This document shows positions 52,097 to 60,947 of a DNA stretch of 64,000 bases, piece after piece. The translations under genes were made by a program, and so were the position numbers. The DNA lies in NCBI GenBank assembly GCA_052145115.1, contig JBKQPG010000070.1:1-64000 (forward strand). The letters are read 5' to 3'. Position 1 is the stretch's first letter. Each line of letters starts with the position of its first letter. This DNA is from CAIVVT01 sp052145115. Lineage in GTDB: Bacteria; Acidobacteriota; Terriglobia; Bryobacterales; Bryobacteraceae. The notes beneath the pieces were generated by a model. It had not been told where the DNA came from. It made no database searches and saw only the letters and a list, made by a program, of their open reading frames with translations.

Positions 52097-52639
52097 TCAG
52101 ACCGAACGCAGCTTCTTCTGAATCCACTCGAAGCGCGCCCCGGCCAACGAGATCGCGTCCAGCGTATCCGGGTCGATCTCGTCCTTGTAAACCTTGTCCT
52201 GGTCCAGGGCTTCGGTGGAGCTGTAACCCAGGGTCGCCACCGTGCTGCGCAGCCGGTCGGCCAGAAACACCGCCAGCGCGCGGTAGAATCGCGACGCGAA
52301 GGCGGTGTCGCTGTTCAACTTGGCGCTGAGCCGCGCCCGCGGCACGGCCAGCACCGCCGAGCCCTCCAGCGCCTGCACCGAAGCCGAGGGCGGGTTGGAG
52401 TCGACAAACGACATCTCGCCGATCACCTCGCCGGACATCAACTGCGCCACTTCCCGCCCGCCCAGAGCCGAGACCGTCACTGAGAAGCGGCCGTCGATCA
52501 CCAGGAACACCGAATCGATCGGCACTCCTTCGCTCACCAGCACGTGGCCCGGCGCCACTTCGCGCTTGGCCCCCATGGTGACCAGCCAGTCAATATCCGA
52601 ATCGTTAAGGATTCCTAGAAACGTCAGCGCCTTGCGCAT
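52097..52639 (-). CDS. Cyclic-nucleotide-binding-domain (Crp-like effector) protein, no DNA-binding domain
   Basis: A 180-residue protein of the cNMP-binding fold: LVTMGAKREVAPGHVLVSEGVPIDSVFLVIDGRFSVTV, GEVIGEMSFVDSNPPSASVQALEGSAVLAVPRARL (phosphate-binding-cassette region) and a helical tail. No helix-turn-helix follows, so it is not a Crp transcription factor. Such proteins are regularly found in NHLM peptide-export clusters, presumably to sense a nucleotide and regulate export or gene expression through a partner. ATG 52639 has an AGGTGG site; an upstream in-frame start would add a 35-residue basic stretch lacking support. First gene of the export operon. Confidence 0.85.
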   Translation of the reverse strand: MRKALTFLGILNDSDIDWLVTMGAKREVAPGHVLVSEGVPIDSVFLVIDGRFSVTVSALGGREVAQLMSGEVIGEMSFVDSNPPSASVQALEGSAVLAVPRARLSAKLNSDTAFASRFYRALAVFLADRLRSTVATLGYSSTEALDQDKVYKDEIDPDTLDAISLAGARFEWIQKKLRSV

Positions 52640-52831
52640 TGCCACCTGCTTGCACGGCCGATTCCCAAGAAATTCATGGAACCTTAAAATTGTACACGGC
52701 AATTTGAAATCTGCAAGCGCGAAGTTCGACCTGCGCCGCCGCACAGCGGCCTGGGGGTTCGATTGACGCGTGCTACGAGGCGCGCGGGCCGCTGCTCAGG
52801 CTTGCGGCCCCCTCCTGCGTTGGCGGCGGGT

Positions 52832-55800
52832 TCAGCCCGCCGCCGGAATCTGGCAATGGAACGGGTCGGCCCCGATCGTTCCCGTCAATTCTCCCAGGTA
52901 CTCGGCCGAGCCGGCGTGCGCCAATTCGCGGCGCGCCGTCTCGAGCAGCGCATCCGTATCCAGCCGCCCCGCGGCCGCCAGGATGGGCGTGGCGCGAAAT
53001 GCCTCCAGCGCCGCGATGTTGCGGTGCCACAATGCGACGTCGCGCTGCTGCTTGACTCGCAGGCGTTCGCGGTACCAATCGCTTTCCAGCAGATGTTCGC
53101 GCGTGAACAGCACGCGCAGCGCGGGATCCTCCGCGCCCAGGCCCTCGCAGGCGCCGTGCGCCATGATGTGCAGCAGCGCTTTCAGCGGCGGGCAGGCCGC
53201 CTCCACGCTGCCGTCCTCGAAGTACTCCTGGGCCACGCGGCGCTGCGATTCGACGATCGCATCGACGCCCGTGGCGAACGCCGCCAGGTCCTGCTTCTCG
53301 GGGCGCAGCAGCTCCTCGGTGAACACCATGTCGGGCGTCTCGAACAGCCGGCCCAGAAACTGGTCCGCGAACAGCGACGTCATGCGGTAGCCCAGCCGGC
53401 TGGCCAGCACTTTGCGCCCGCCCAGCTCGAAGTCGTTCACTTTTTCGAGATAGCCGTTCTGAATCAGGAAAGCCGGCTCCCGCTCGCCCGGTTTCATCCG
53501 GCACCACAGCTCCGGAACGAGCATGCTGATGTCGTGATCGACGCGGAACAGCGGGCCGATGTAGCCCGCCGCGGTGGTGAAGCCGGCGTAGCCCGTGAGG
53601 ATGAACGAGACCAGCGCGTTGTTCAGGTCGACCACCGGCCAGAGGGCATTGAACGGGCGCTTGGTCAACGCGCCCTCGCTGCCGAAGCCCGTCGTGGAGG
53701 GCGATTTTCCGGTCAGGCTGGAGGTAAAATCCATGAACAGTTCGGGCAGATCCTGGTAATGGATCGGGTTGTAGACCGCCAGCGGCGGCAGCCCGATCTT
53801 GGCGTCGGGCGGACTGCCGCGGCGTCCCGCGAGCACCGCGTTCACCGGGAAATGCACCCGGCTGCCGGACGGAATTTCCCGGTCCAGCCGCGCGCTGATT
53901 TCGGCCAGGTAAGTCCCGCGCGCGTTGACCACGTCGGGGCGCTGTTGCAGGTAGCGCGGATTCTTCGACGGGCTTCCGTCCACCATGCGCGGCAGCGCCG
54001 ACGAGACGGCGTAGGAGACGCCGCAGCCCTTGACGAAGCCCTCCAGCAGTCGTTTCATCGGCTCGGTGTATTGGTCGAACTCGACCACGTGGTCGACGAT
54101 CGCCCGCGCCTGCTCGACGCTCAGCGGCTCGAAATTCGAGATGAACGTGCCCGGCGCGGCCAGGTCGGCCTCGGCCTGAGCGTCGAAGCCGCGATGAATC
54201 GCCTCGTCGGGCCGCTGGAACAGCAGCGCCTCGCAGTTGGTCACCAGTTTGACGCTGGGGTTGGAATAGCGCGCATCCAGGTCGTTCAGGCTCTCCCGCG
54301 GCACCACCACGGAGGCCGTGATGTCGTCCTCGGCCTGCACCTTCTCGGCCGGGTGGAAATCGGGACGCAGCTTGTAAATGCGCCACGACCCGTCGGGATC
54401 GAAGCCCACCCGGAGGTAGTTGCTCATCATCTTCTGGTCGTGGTACTTCAGCTCGTGCCCCAGGTAGCCGTTGATCCGGTCGACGGTGAAATGCTGCTGC
54501 CAGTCGGCTCCCCACTCGGGCCGGTAATAGCGTTTGACCGTGAACACCAGTTGGCGGATGGTCTGTGGCAGTTTCCGCACCCAGTCGTTGTACTCTTCCT
54601 TGTAGTCCGGCGAGGGCGTGAGCAGCTTGATGACCGAGCCCAGTGAGCGCTCCGGGCTCAGGATCGGTCGCTTGGGCCGGTCGTCGGTGCGCGGTTTGAC
54701 GTGAATCGTGGAGAAGTCCTTCTTCAGAATCTCGGCTGCCTGCTGCATGTCCGCGTGGTAGTCGCGCACGAAGATCGGTCCCTGCAGCAGCACGCTGGTG
54801 ATCGACTTTGAGATCTCGGACTTGCCTCCGCCCGAGACGGTGGATGGTTTGTGGCACAGCGTGCCGTCGGCCACCGCGCCCACCAGCCGCCAGGTCGTGC
54901 CGCCGCGTTGCTTCTCCATCCACACCCGGTAGCCCGAGGGCAGGACGTAGGTGTCGCCGATGTTGAGCGCGAGCTGTTGCGCGCCGCCCTCCACCGGCCA
55001 CTTGACGAAGCCCTCAAGCACGTGGAACTCCGCGTTCTCCGGCAGGTAGAAGACATCCGGGTAGCGCCGGTCGACGGCGTAGCGTCCGGGCTTCGCCTCG
55101 GCCCGCTCGCCCAGGATCTTCAGCGCCGCCTCGAAGGTCGTCTTCTTAAGCGGCACCGTGCGGTCGGCGTAAAAATCCTGGCCCAGCACGTAGGAGGCGA
55201 AGGCCACCGCTCCGCCGGCGTGTTCCTCCTCGCACAAGCCGAACAGATTGGCCGAGAAACTGATCTGAGTCTTAACCTCCTTTTTGCAATATCCGTAATA
55301 GTTGTCCGCAATAATCGAAACAATTACGCCGCGCTGATCGCGGCAGGTCACCTTGAAGGCCTGGCCGCCGTTGTAGGCTTCGTCTTCCTGTTCCCAGCAC
55401 ATGCCATCGCGCCGCTCCCTCTCGGTGGCCGCGCTGACGTGCGGCAGACCGAGGTCCTTCTTGCGCAGACCCATGACATGCGGCGCCACGATGATGCACC
55501 CGGTGTGCCCCGTCCAGTGCAGGATGTCCAGCGCGGCGTCGTTTTCGGGCAGGTACGGATCGCCGCCGTTGCCGAATACGGCTTCCACGAAATCCAGGTT
55601 GCTGACCAGGCTGGCCGGAGCGAAGCAGCGGATCTCCATGCTTTTTTCCGGCTCGCTGCCCGCCGCCGGAGACACCACCGGGCGCAGCAGCAGCGAGACG
55701 AACATCCGCGCCTGCTCCGGCTGGTCCGCCGTGAAGGGCAGCGCCAGGACGCTCGCGGGCGGGCGCAGCGCCTCCTCCAGCAGCTTCGCGAAGGCCCGTT

Positions 55801-56293
55801 TCGGGACCGTGATCTTGTCGGCGGGAACCGGCAGCCCGCCCTCGACGATGTGGAAAACGCCCTTGGTCGTCCGCCGGTCGTTGTTCGGATTGTGCAGCAC
55901 GCCCTGCACGATGCGATACGAATGCAGGTAGGTCGAGGCGATGCTGTCACCCGTGGCCGGCAGCGACATCACGCGTGCCAGGCCGGGCCGGTCGAGGACG
56001 AACGTGCGGCTGGGCAGACGCGGGACGCCCGACGGGCACGTGGCCGCCAGTTGATCGTCCAGAAAGGTCTGGATCCGGGTGTCCGCGGGACACAACAGGT
56101 CGCCCAGCAGCAGGTCCTTCTGATAGTGATTGCGCAGCAGCGGCCCGGCGACTTCGAGCGTGTAGGGGTCGGCCGTGCTGCGGCTGGTCGGTTGACCGAG
56201 CGCGGCCAGTTTGAGGTTCAGGTAGCGGATCAGCTCATCGCGTTGAGCGTCGGCGGGAATGGTCCGGTCAGGGGATGAAGTGGATGAGGTCAC
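52832..56293 (-). CDS. Large (1153 residue) enzyme, tentatively pyrophosphate-dependent phosphoenolpyruvate carboxykinase
   Basis: Cytoplasmic protein with no signal or membrane segment. Length (~1150) fits the PPi-type PEPCK described from Entamoeba and Propionibacterium, which converts oxaloacetate plus PPi to PEP, CO2 and Pi. Blocks that look catalytic are YYGYCKKEVKTQISFSANLFG, LDILHWTGHTGCIIVAPH, a phosphate-loop-like SGGGKSEISK (~485-493), KGCGVSYAVSSALPRM and FDPDGSWRIYKLRPDF. I recall this architecture from the family but cannot align it here. It is followed after ~190 bases by the cNMP gene and is probably a separate unit. A plain alternative is a conserved protein of unknown function. 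Confidence 0.5.
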   Translation of the reverse strand: MTSSTSSPDRTIPADAQRDELIRYLNLKLAALGQPTSRSTADPYTLEVAGPLLRNHYQKDLLLGDLLCPADTRIQTFLDDQLAATCPSGVPRLPSRTFVLDRPGLARVMSLPATGDSIASTYLHSYRIVQGVLHNPNNDRRTTKGVFHIVEGGLPVPADKITVPKRAFAKLLEEALRPPASVLALPFTADQPEQARMFVSLLLRPVVSPAAGSEPEKSMEIRCFAPASLVSNLDFVEAVFGNGGDPYLPENDAALDILHWTGHTGCIIVAPHVMGLRKKDLGLPHVSAATERERRDGMCWEQEDEAYNGGQAFKVTCRDQRGVIVSIIADNYYGYCKKEVKTQISFSANLFGLCEEEHAGGAVAFASYVLGQDFYADRTVPLKKTTFEAALKILGERAEAKPGRYAVDRRYPDVFYLPENAEFHVLEGFVKWPVEGGAQQLALNIGDTYVLPSGYRVWMEKQRGGTTWRLVGAVADGTLCHKPSTVSGGGKSEISKSITSVLLQGPIFVRDYHADMQQAAEILKKDFSTIHVKPRTDDRPKRPILSPERSLGSVIKLLTPSPDYKEEYNDWVRKLPQTIRQLVFTVKRYYRPEWGADWQQHFTVDRINGYLGHELKYHDQKMMSNYLRVGFDPDGSWRIYKLRPDFHPAEKVQAEDDITASVVVPRESLNDLDARYSNPSVKLVTNCEALLFQRPDEAIHRGFDAQAEADLAAPGTFISNFEPLSVEQARAIVDHVVEFDQYTEPMKRLLEGFVKGCGVSYAVSSALPRMVDGSPSKNPRYLQQRPDVVNARGTYLAEISARLDREIPSGSRVHFPVNAVLAGRRGSPPDAKIGLPPLAVYNPIHYQDLPELFMDFTSSLTGKSPSTTGFGSEGALTKRPFNALWPVVDLNNALVSFILTGYAGFTTAAGYIGPLFRVDHDISMLVPELWCRMKPGEREPAFLIQNGYLEKVNDFELGGRKVLASRLGYRMTSLFADQFLGRLFETPDMVFTEELLRPEKQDLAAFATGVDAIVESQRRVAQEYFEDGSVEAACPPLKALLHIMAHGACEGLGAEDPALRVLFTREHLLESDWYRERLRVKQQRDVALWHRNIAALEAFRATPILAAAGRLDTDALLETARRELAHAGSAEYLGELTGTIGADPFHCQIPAAG

Positions 56294-56325
56294 GGTCTGC
56301 TCCAGTCACGCGTCGGGCGCGGCGT

Positions 56326-56334
56326 GGGGGGGGG
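56326..56334. repeat. Nine-G homopolymer in a promoter gap
   Basis: An uninterrupted run of nine Gs on the + strand lies 33 bases upstream of the leftward gene starting at 56293, in a 285-bp divergent gap. Such runs are slippage-prone and could alter promoter spacing. The rest of the gap shows no gene. Confidence 0.5.
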
Positions 56335-56578
56335 CGGCTGCGCAGGCCGAAAGCCGGCTTTGAGCCTCGGCCCTCGATCGCGCCAGGGCCGGACTCCCGC
56401 GCCTCTGAGAACGGCCTGCCCTTCGAGGTTAGCAATCGAGACGGCCGGGCGCGACGGCCAGCGGCGCCGATTCGACCTTGCACCAGCGGTCCCGGTTCCG
56501 ACAGACTACGAGTAACTTGTGTTTAGCGGGAGGGTATCCGCCTCAGTTCGCACTTTGCAGTGCCGATGAGGTCCTAGT

Positions 56579-59500
56579 ATGAGCCGTGTGCCTTCGCTGG
56601 ATCGCACGGTCCGCTGGCGTTCGCTCCTGGCGTGCTGCCTCGCATTGCCGGGGCTGGGCGTATCCTTGTTCGGGCAGCACTATAACTTCAAACTGTACGG
56701 AGAGGATGAGGGACTGGGGAACCTCTCCGTCGAATGTCTGGTGCAGGATCGCCCGGGCTTCATCTGGATCGGGACCAGGAACGGTCTGTTCCGATTCGAC
56801 GGACGCCGGTTCCGCCAGTACGGCCCGGCGAGCGGCTTGCCCAGCAGTTCGATCTTCGATTTGAAACTGGCGGCCGATGGCACGCTGTGGGCTCTCACGT
56901 CGCGCGGCCCGGCGCGCTGGGCCCGCGAACGATTTGAGGCCGTCGATTTTCCCGGCCAGCTCACCGCGGCGGACCACTCGCAGCTTGAATTCCCCGGCCC
57001 GGGCCGACAGGTGATCTCGGCCCGCCAGGGGCTGTGGCTCGGCCAGTCTCAGCCGCGTTCTTGGACCTGGCATCTGAGCCCTGTCCCCGGAACGGACCAC
57101 GGCGCGTATTCCGTGCACGTCGATCCCGACGGTGTTTTCTGGTACGGTTGCGGCTCCCGGCTGTGTTCGCAGAGCGGGGAGCGGACTCGGGAGTGGGGCC
57201 CCGAATCGGGACTGCCCGCCGGACCCTGGTCGGCGCTGGTGACCGACAGCGAGGGCGTATTGTGGGCCCGCAACGCGGCCGGGCTATGGAAAAAAGCGCA
57301 CGGCGCGTCGCGGTTTGAATCCTCCGGGCGTTCGATTCCCAACCCCTGGAGAAGCATCCGCCTGTACGCCGGCAGTGACGGAGTGCTTGGCGTGCCGACC
57401 AGCCAGGGCCTGCTGCTCAGAGACAAACACGGCTGGCAGGCAATTCGCCGCGATCAGGGCTTGCCCGGAGAGTCGGTACAGGCCGTGCTGCTCGACAAAG
57501 AGGGTGCGCTGTGGCTGGGCATCGCCGGCAGGGGGCTGGTGCGCCGTTTGGGATTCGGGCAATGGGAATCCTGGACACAGAAGGAGGGACTGGGCGGCGC
57601 TCTGGTTTTTCACCTGGCCAAAGATCCCCACGGGACCATTTTTGCCGCCACGGCGCAGGGTCTCTGGCGCCTGGACGGCCAGCGCCGAATGTGGCGCGTC
57701 GCCGCCCCCGGCCTACTGGCCTCGGAATCGCTTGTCGCCGTCTCCGCCGACAAGGCCGGAACCGTCTGTGCCGGCGGGGCCTCGGGCATCATCCTGTGCC
57801 ACGATCCGGGTCACGCCGCCGCGCGGGTCTATGGACGCTCGAGCGGCCTTTCAGGCGGCGATATCAGCGATCTGGAATTCGACCCGCAGGGCACGCTCTG
57901 GGTGGTCTCGTCAGGCGGCATTTTCCGCAGCCGGCGGACCCCGAGCGGGCTGTATTTCGATGCGCTGCCCCGGCCGGCTGATGCCCCCGACATCAAGGCC
58001 CGCATGCTGAGCTTTGGCTCGGCTGGCCGGGTGTGGTTCGCGACCAACAAAGGCGTGGCCCTGTGGAACGCCGGCCGATGGCGCGTGTTCACCCGCCGGG
58101 ACGGCCTGTTGGGGCAGGCAGTCACCGCGGTCAACGAGGACCCTGACGGAAGGGCCTGGCTGGCCTACGATGAACCGCTGGGCTTGTCGCGCCTCGATCC
58201 GCGCATCTCGCCGCCGGGCCTCGAGCATTACCCTAAGCACAACCGGAATGCGGGTTACCTGGCGTTTTTTGTGGGAGCCGATCAGCGCGGCTGGATCTGG
58301 GCCGGCACCGACCAGGGCGTGGATGTTTTTGACGGCGCGGGGTGGAATCACTACGATCGGCAGGACGGGCTGCTGTGGGACGAGTGCAACGAGTTCGGCT
58401 TTTTCGCCGACCCGGACGGCAGCGTCTGGATCTCGACCAGCCAGGGCGTTTCGCGCTTCCGGCCGGAGCGCAGCGCCTTCCGGCCCAGCCCTACTTCAAC
58501 GGCGCTGGTCTCGGCGACCATTGGCAGGTACGACCTGCTGGCCGCGCCGGCGCCTGCCATTCCGTTCGGCTCCGGCGCCTTCCACGCGGGCTTTGCCGCG
58601 CTGACTTTCCTGAACGAGCGGGCGATCCGCTTCCGCTACCGGCTCCTGGGCCTCACTTCGGCCTGGACCGAGACCGCGCAGAATGAAGTCGAATTCGCCG
58701 ATCTGCCGGCCGGCGGATACACGCTGGAGGTTGTGGGCCGCAACGGGGCGGGCATCGAGAGCGCCCAGCCGGCCCGCGTTTCGTTCGGGGTCCTGCCCCC
58801 GTGGTGGCAGACGTGGTGGTTCCGCGCGCTCTTCGCCGCCGCCCTGATCCTGCTGGCGCTGGGTATGCTGTGGGCCCGCGAGCGCAGCCATCTGGCGCAG
58901 CAGCGCCACCTCGAGTCGGCCGTGCAACAGCGCACCCGCGAGCTGGCCGACGCCAAGCTGAAGGCCGAGGCGGGCAACCGCTTCAAGAGTGAGTTCCTGG
59001 CCAACATGAGCCACGAAATCAGAACTCCGATGAACGGCGTGATGGGCATGCTGGCTCTGGCGCGGCCGCTGGCTGCGACACCGGATTTGCAGGAGTACAT
59101 CGAAACCGCCCAGGAATCGGCCCAGGCGCTGCTGGGACTGCTCAACGATGTTCTCGATTTCTCCAAGATCGAGGCCGGCAAGATGGTGCTCGACCGCACT
59201 CGCGTGGCTCTGGAGGACTGCATCGGCGGGGCCGTTCAGACCATGCTGCCGCTGGCCCGGGCGCGTGGGCTCGAGCTGGGCTGCGCCATCGATCCGGGCG
59301 TTCCCCAGGTCCTGGAAGGCGATCCCCTGCGGCTGCGTCAGATCGTCCTCAACCTGGTCAGCAATGGGCTCAAGTTCACCGAACGCGGCGGCGTGACGGT
59401 GCATGTTGCGGCGGATGAGATTCAGGAGCGCTCGGTGCTGTTGCATTGCCTCGTCGAGGATACCGGAATGGGCATCCCGCGCGACAAGCAGAAGCTGATC

Positions 59501-60148
59501 TTCGAGGCCTTTCAGCAGGCCGACGGGTCGATGACGCGGCGCTACGGAGGCACCGGTCTGGGACTCTCCATCTGTTCGCACATGGTGGAACTCATGGGCG
59601 GCCGGATCTGGGTCGAAAGCGAGCCCGGCCGCGGCAGCCGGTTCCACTTCACGGCGCGCATGGGCCGGCCCGAGATGGCGCGCGCCGCCGCACCGCCCGC
59701 GCGGCGCAGTGAGCGGCCGGCGAGTCCTCAGGGCGAGGTGCCGCGGCGCATCCTGGTTGTGGAAGATAATGTCGTGAATCAGAAGCTGGTGCGTATCCTG
59801 CTGGAAAAGCAAGGCTACGTAGTGGCCATTGCCGCTAACGGCCGGGAAGCCGTGGAGCTCTTCCGGAAGGACCGCTTCGATGCCGTGCTGATGGACCTGC
59901 AGATGCCGGAGATGGACGGGTTCCAGGCGACTGCGGCGATCCAGGCTCTGGAGCGCGACGCGGCCCGCCGGACTCCGATCATCGCCATGACCGCGCACGT
60001 GTTGCAGGATGACGTCAAGGCCTGCTTCGCCGCCGGCATGAGAGCTTTTCTGGCCAAGCCGGTCTTTCCGGCGGAGCTGTACCAGGTGCTGGAGGCCGAA
60101 CTGGAGCGCAGCGGCGCCGCCGAGCCCCAGCCCGGCCCTACGGTGTGA
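56579..60148 (+). CDS. Hybrid sensor histidine kinase with reg_prop beta-propeller sensor and receiver domain
   Basis: A 1189-residue HTCS-like signalling protein. After a signal peptide (SLLACCLALPGLGVSLFG), repeated DREGxLWxGT-like blades (e.g. DRPGFIWIGTRNGLFRFDGRRFRQY, DPDGVFWYGC, DEDPDGRAWLAYD) make a periplasmic propeller to ~630, followed by a Y_Y_Y domain (~640-710), one membrane helix (WWFRALFAAALILLALGML), a HisKA domain with His812 in NMSHEIRTPMNG, an HATPase (~905-1030) and a receiver with Asp1106 in LMDLQMPEMDG. No DNA-binding domain is present, so the phosphate must pass to another protein. It probably senses a periplasmic sugar. Divergent from the 1153-residue gene. Confidence 0.95.
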   Translation: MSRVPSLDRTVRWRSLLACCLALPGLGVSLFGQHYNFKLYGEDEGLGNLSVECLVQDRPGFIWIGTRNGLFRFDGRRFRQYGPASGLPSSSIFDLKLAADGTLWALTSRGPARWARERFEAVDFPGQLTAADHSQLEFPGPGRQVISARQGLWLGQSQPRSWTWHLSPVPGTDHGAYSVHVDPDGVFWYGCGSRLCSQSGERTREWGPESGLPAGPWSALVTDSEGVLWARNAAGLWKKAHGASRFESSGRSIPNPWRSIRLYAGSDGVLGVPTSQGLLLRDKHGWQAIRRDQGLPGESVQAVLLDKEGALWLGIAGRGLVRRLGFGQWESWTQKEGLGGALVFHLAKDPHGTIFAATAQGLWRLDGQRRMWRVAAPGLLASESLVAVSADKAGTVCAGGASGIILCHDPGHAAARVYGRSSGLSGGDISDLEFDPQGTLWVVSSGGIFRSRRTPSGLYFDALPRPADAPDIKARMLSFGSAGRVWFATNKGVALWNAGRWRVFTRRDGLLGQAVTAVNEDPDGRAWLAYDEPLGLSRLDPRISPPGLEHYPKHNRNAGYLAFFVGADQRGWIWAGTDQGVDVFDGAGWNHYDRQDGLLWDECNEFGFFADPDGSVWISTSQGVSRFRPERSAFRPSPTSTALVSATIGRYDLLAAPAPAIPFGSGAFHAGFAALTFLNERAIRFRYRLLGLTSAWTETAQNEVEFADLPAGGYTLEVVGRNGAGIESAQPARVSFGVLPPWWQTWWFRALFAAALILLALGMLWARERSHLAQQRHLESAVQQRTRELADAKLKAEAGNRFKSEFLANMSHEIRTPMNGVMGMLALARPLAATPDLQEYIETAQESAQALLGLLNDVLDFSKIEAGKMVLDRTRVALEDCIGGAVQTMLPLARARGLELGCAIDPGVPQVLEGDPLRLRQIVLNLVSNGLKFTERGGVTVHVAADEIQERSVLLHCLVEDTGMGIPRDKQKLIFEAFQQADGSMTRRYGGTGLGLSICSHMVELMGGRIWVESEPGRGSRFHFTARMGRPEMARAAAPPARRSERPASPQGEVPRRILVVEDNVVNQKLVRILLEKQGYVVAIAANGREAVELFRKDRFDAVLMDLQMPEMDGFQATAAIQALERDAARRTPIIAMTAHVLQDDVKACFAAGMRAFLAKPVFPAELYQVLEAELERSGAAEPQPGPTV

Positions 60149-60373
60149 GGCGCGCATCGGCCGCCGCCGCACAGCGTTGATTAGACTCAATTCGCGTCCG
60201 CCGCGAGCCGATAAGACCTTTGGACCCCCGCCGTCCCTCTCGCGCTCGCGAGCTGTCCACTCCGCGCGTGCGAGCCCGCCACAGGCTTGGTCTGCCCACC
60301 GGGCCTGTGGCGCTGGCCCTCGCCGGGGGGCGACAACCGCACCTCCATTCCTGGACAATAACTCTCAGCCGCC

Positions 60374-60793
60374 ATGCAGAGCTATCGCCAGGAGCTGTGG
60401 TTCGAGACTCCCACCCGCCGCGCTTTCGTCAACATTACTCCCCAGGTTGAGCAATGCCTGCGCGAGAGCGGCGTGCGCGAAGGCCTGTGCCTGGTCAACG
60501 CCATGCACATCACCGCCAGCGTCTTCATCAACGACGACGAAAGCGGTTTGCACCACGACTATGACCACTGGCTCGAGAAGCTCGCTCCGCACGAGCCTGT
60601 GGCCTCCTACCACCACAACCGCACCGGCGAGGACAACGCCGACGCGCACATGAAGCGCCAGCTGATGGGCCGCGAGGTCGTCGTCGCCATCACCGCCGGG
60701 AAACTCGATTTCGGCCCGTGGGAACAGATCTTCTACGGTGAATTCGACGGCCGCCGCCGCAAACGCGCGTTGGTCAAAATCATCGGCGAATAG
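60374..60793 (+). CDS. YjbQ/UPF0047-family protein
   Basis: A 139-residue protein of the UPF0047 family, small trimeric proteins with a conserved His-rich pocket. Signatures are NITPQVEQCLRESGVREG, VNAMHITASVFINDDESGLHHDYDHWLEKLAP, YHHNRTGEDNADAHMKRQLMGRE and FGPWEQIFYGEFDGRR. Family members have thiamine-phosphate-synthase-like activity in vitro, but their physiological role is unsettled. It starts 225 bases after the hybrid kinase; that gap shows no other gene. ftsY follows in the same direction. Confidence 0.93.
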   Translation: MQSYRQELWFETPTRRAFVNITPQVEQCLRESGVREGLCLVNAMHITASVFINDDESGLHHDYDHWLEKLAPHEPVASYHHNRTGEDNADAHMKRQLMGREVVVAITAGKLDFGPWEQIFYGEFDGRRRKRALVKIIGE

Positions 60794-60947
60794 CCGGCCG
60801 CGCTGCGGGAAGTCACCGTGCCGTTGCCGTGCCAGCACGCGGCGGCCGCTGTGCTGTTGCCGTGATCTCGCTGTTTTTCACGCTGCCTCCTTTCGTCTCG
60901 CCTTCATCCCCCGGATCGCTACAATTGAGGAGAAGACGCGCAGCTCC

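Noticed and set aside
52763..54646. 627-codon rightward frame opposite the 1153-residue gene
   Set aside because: Shadow of a long conserved gene; no motif, no ribosome site.
57320..57345. GTTCGATTCCC-like T-loop hinting at a tRNA
   Set aside because: It lies inside the coding frame of the hybrid kinase, and no acceptor or anticodon arms can be drawn around it.
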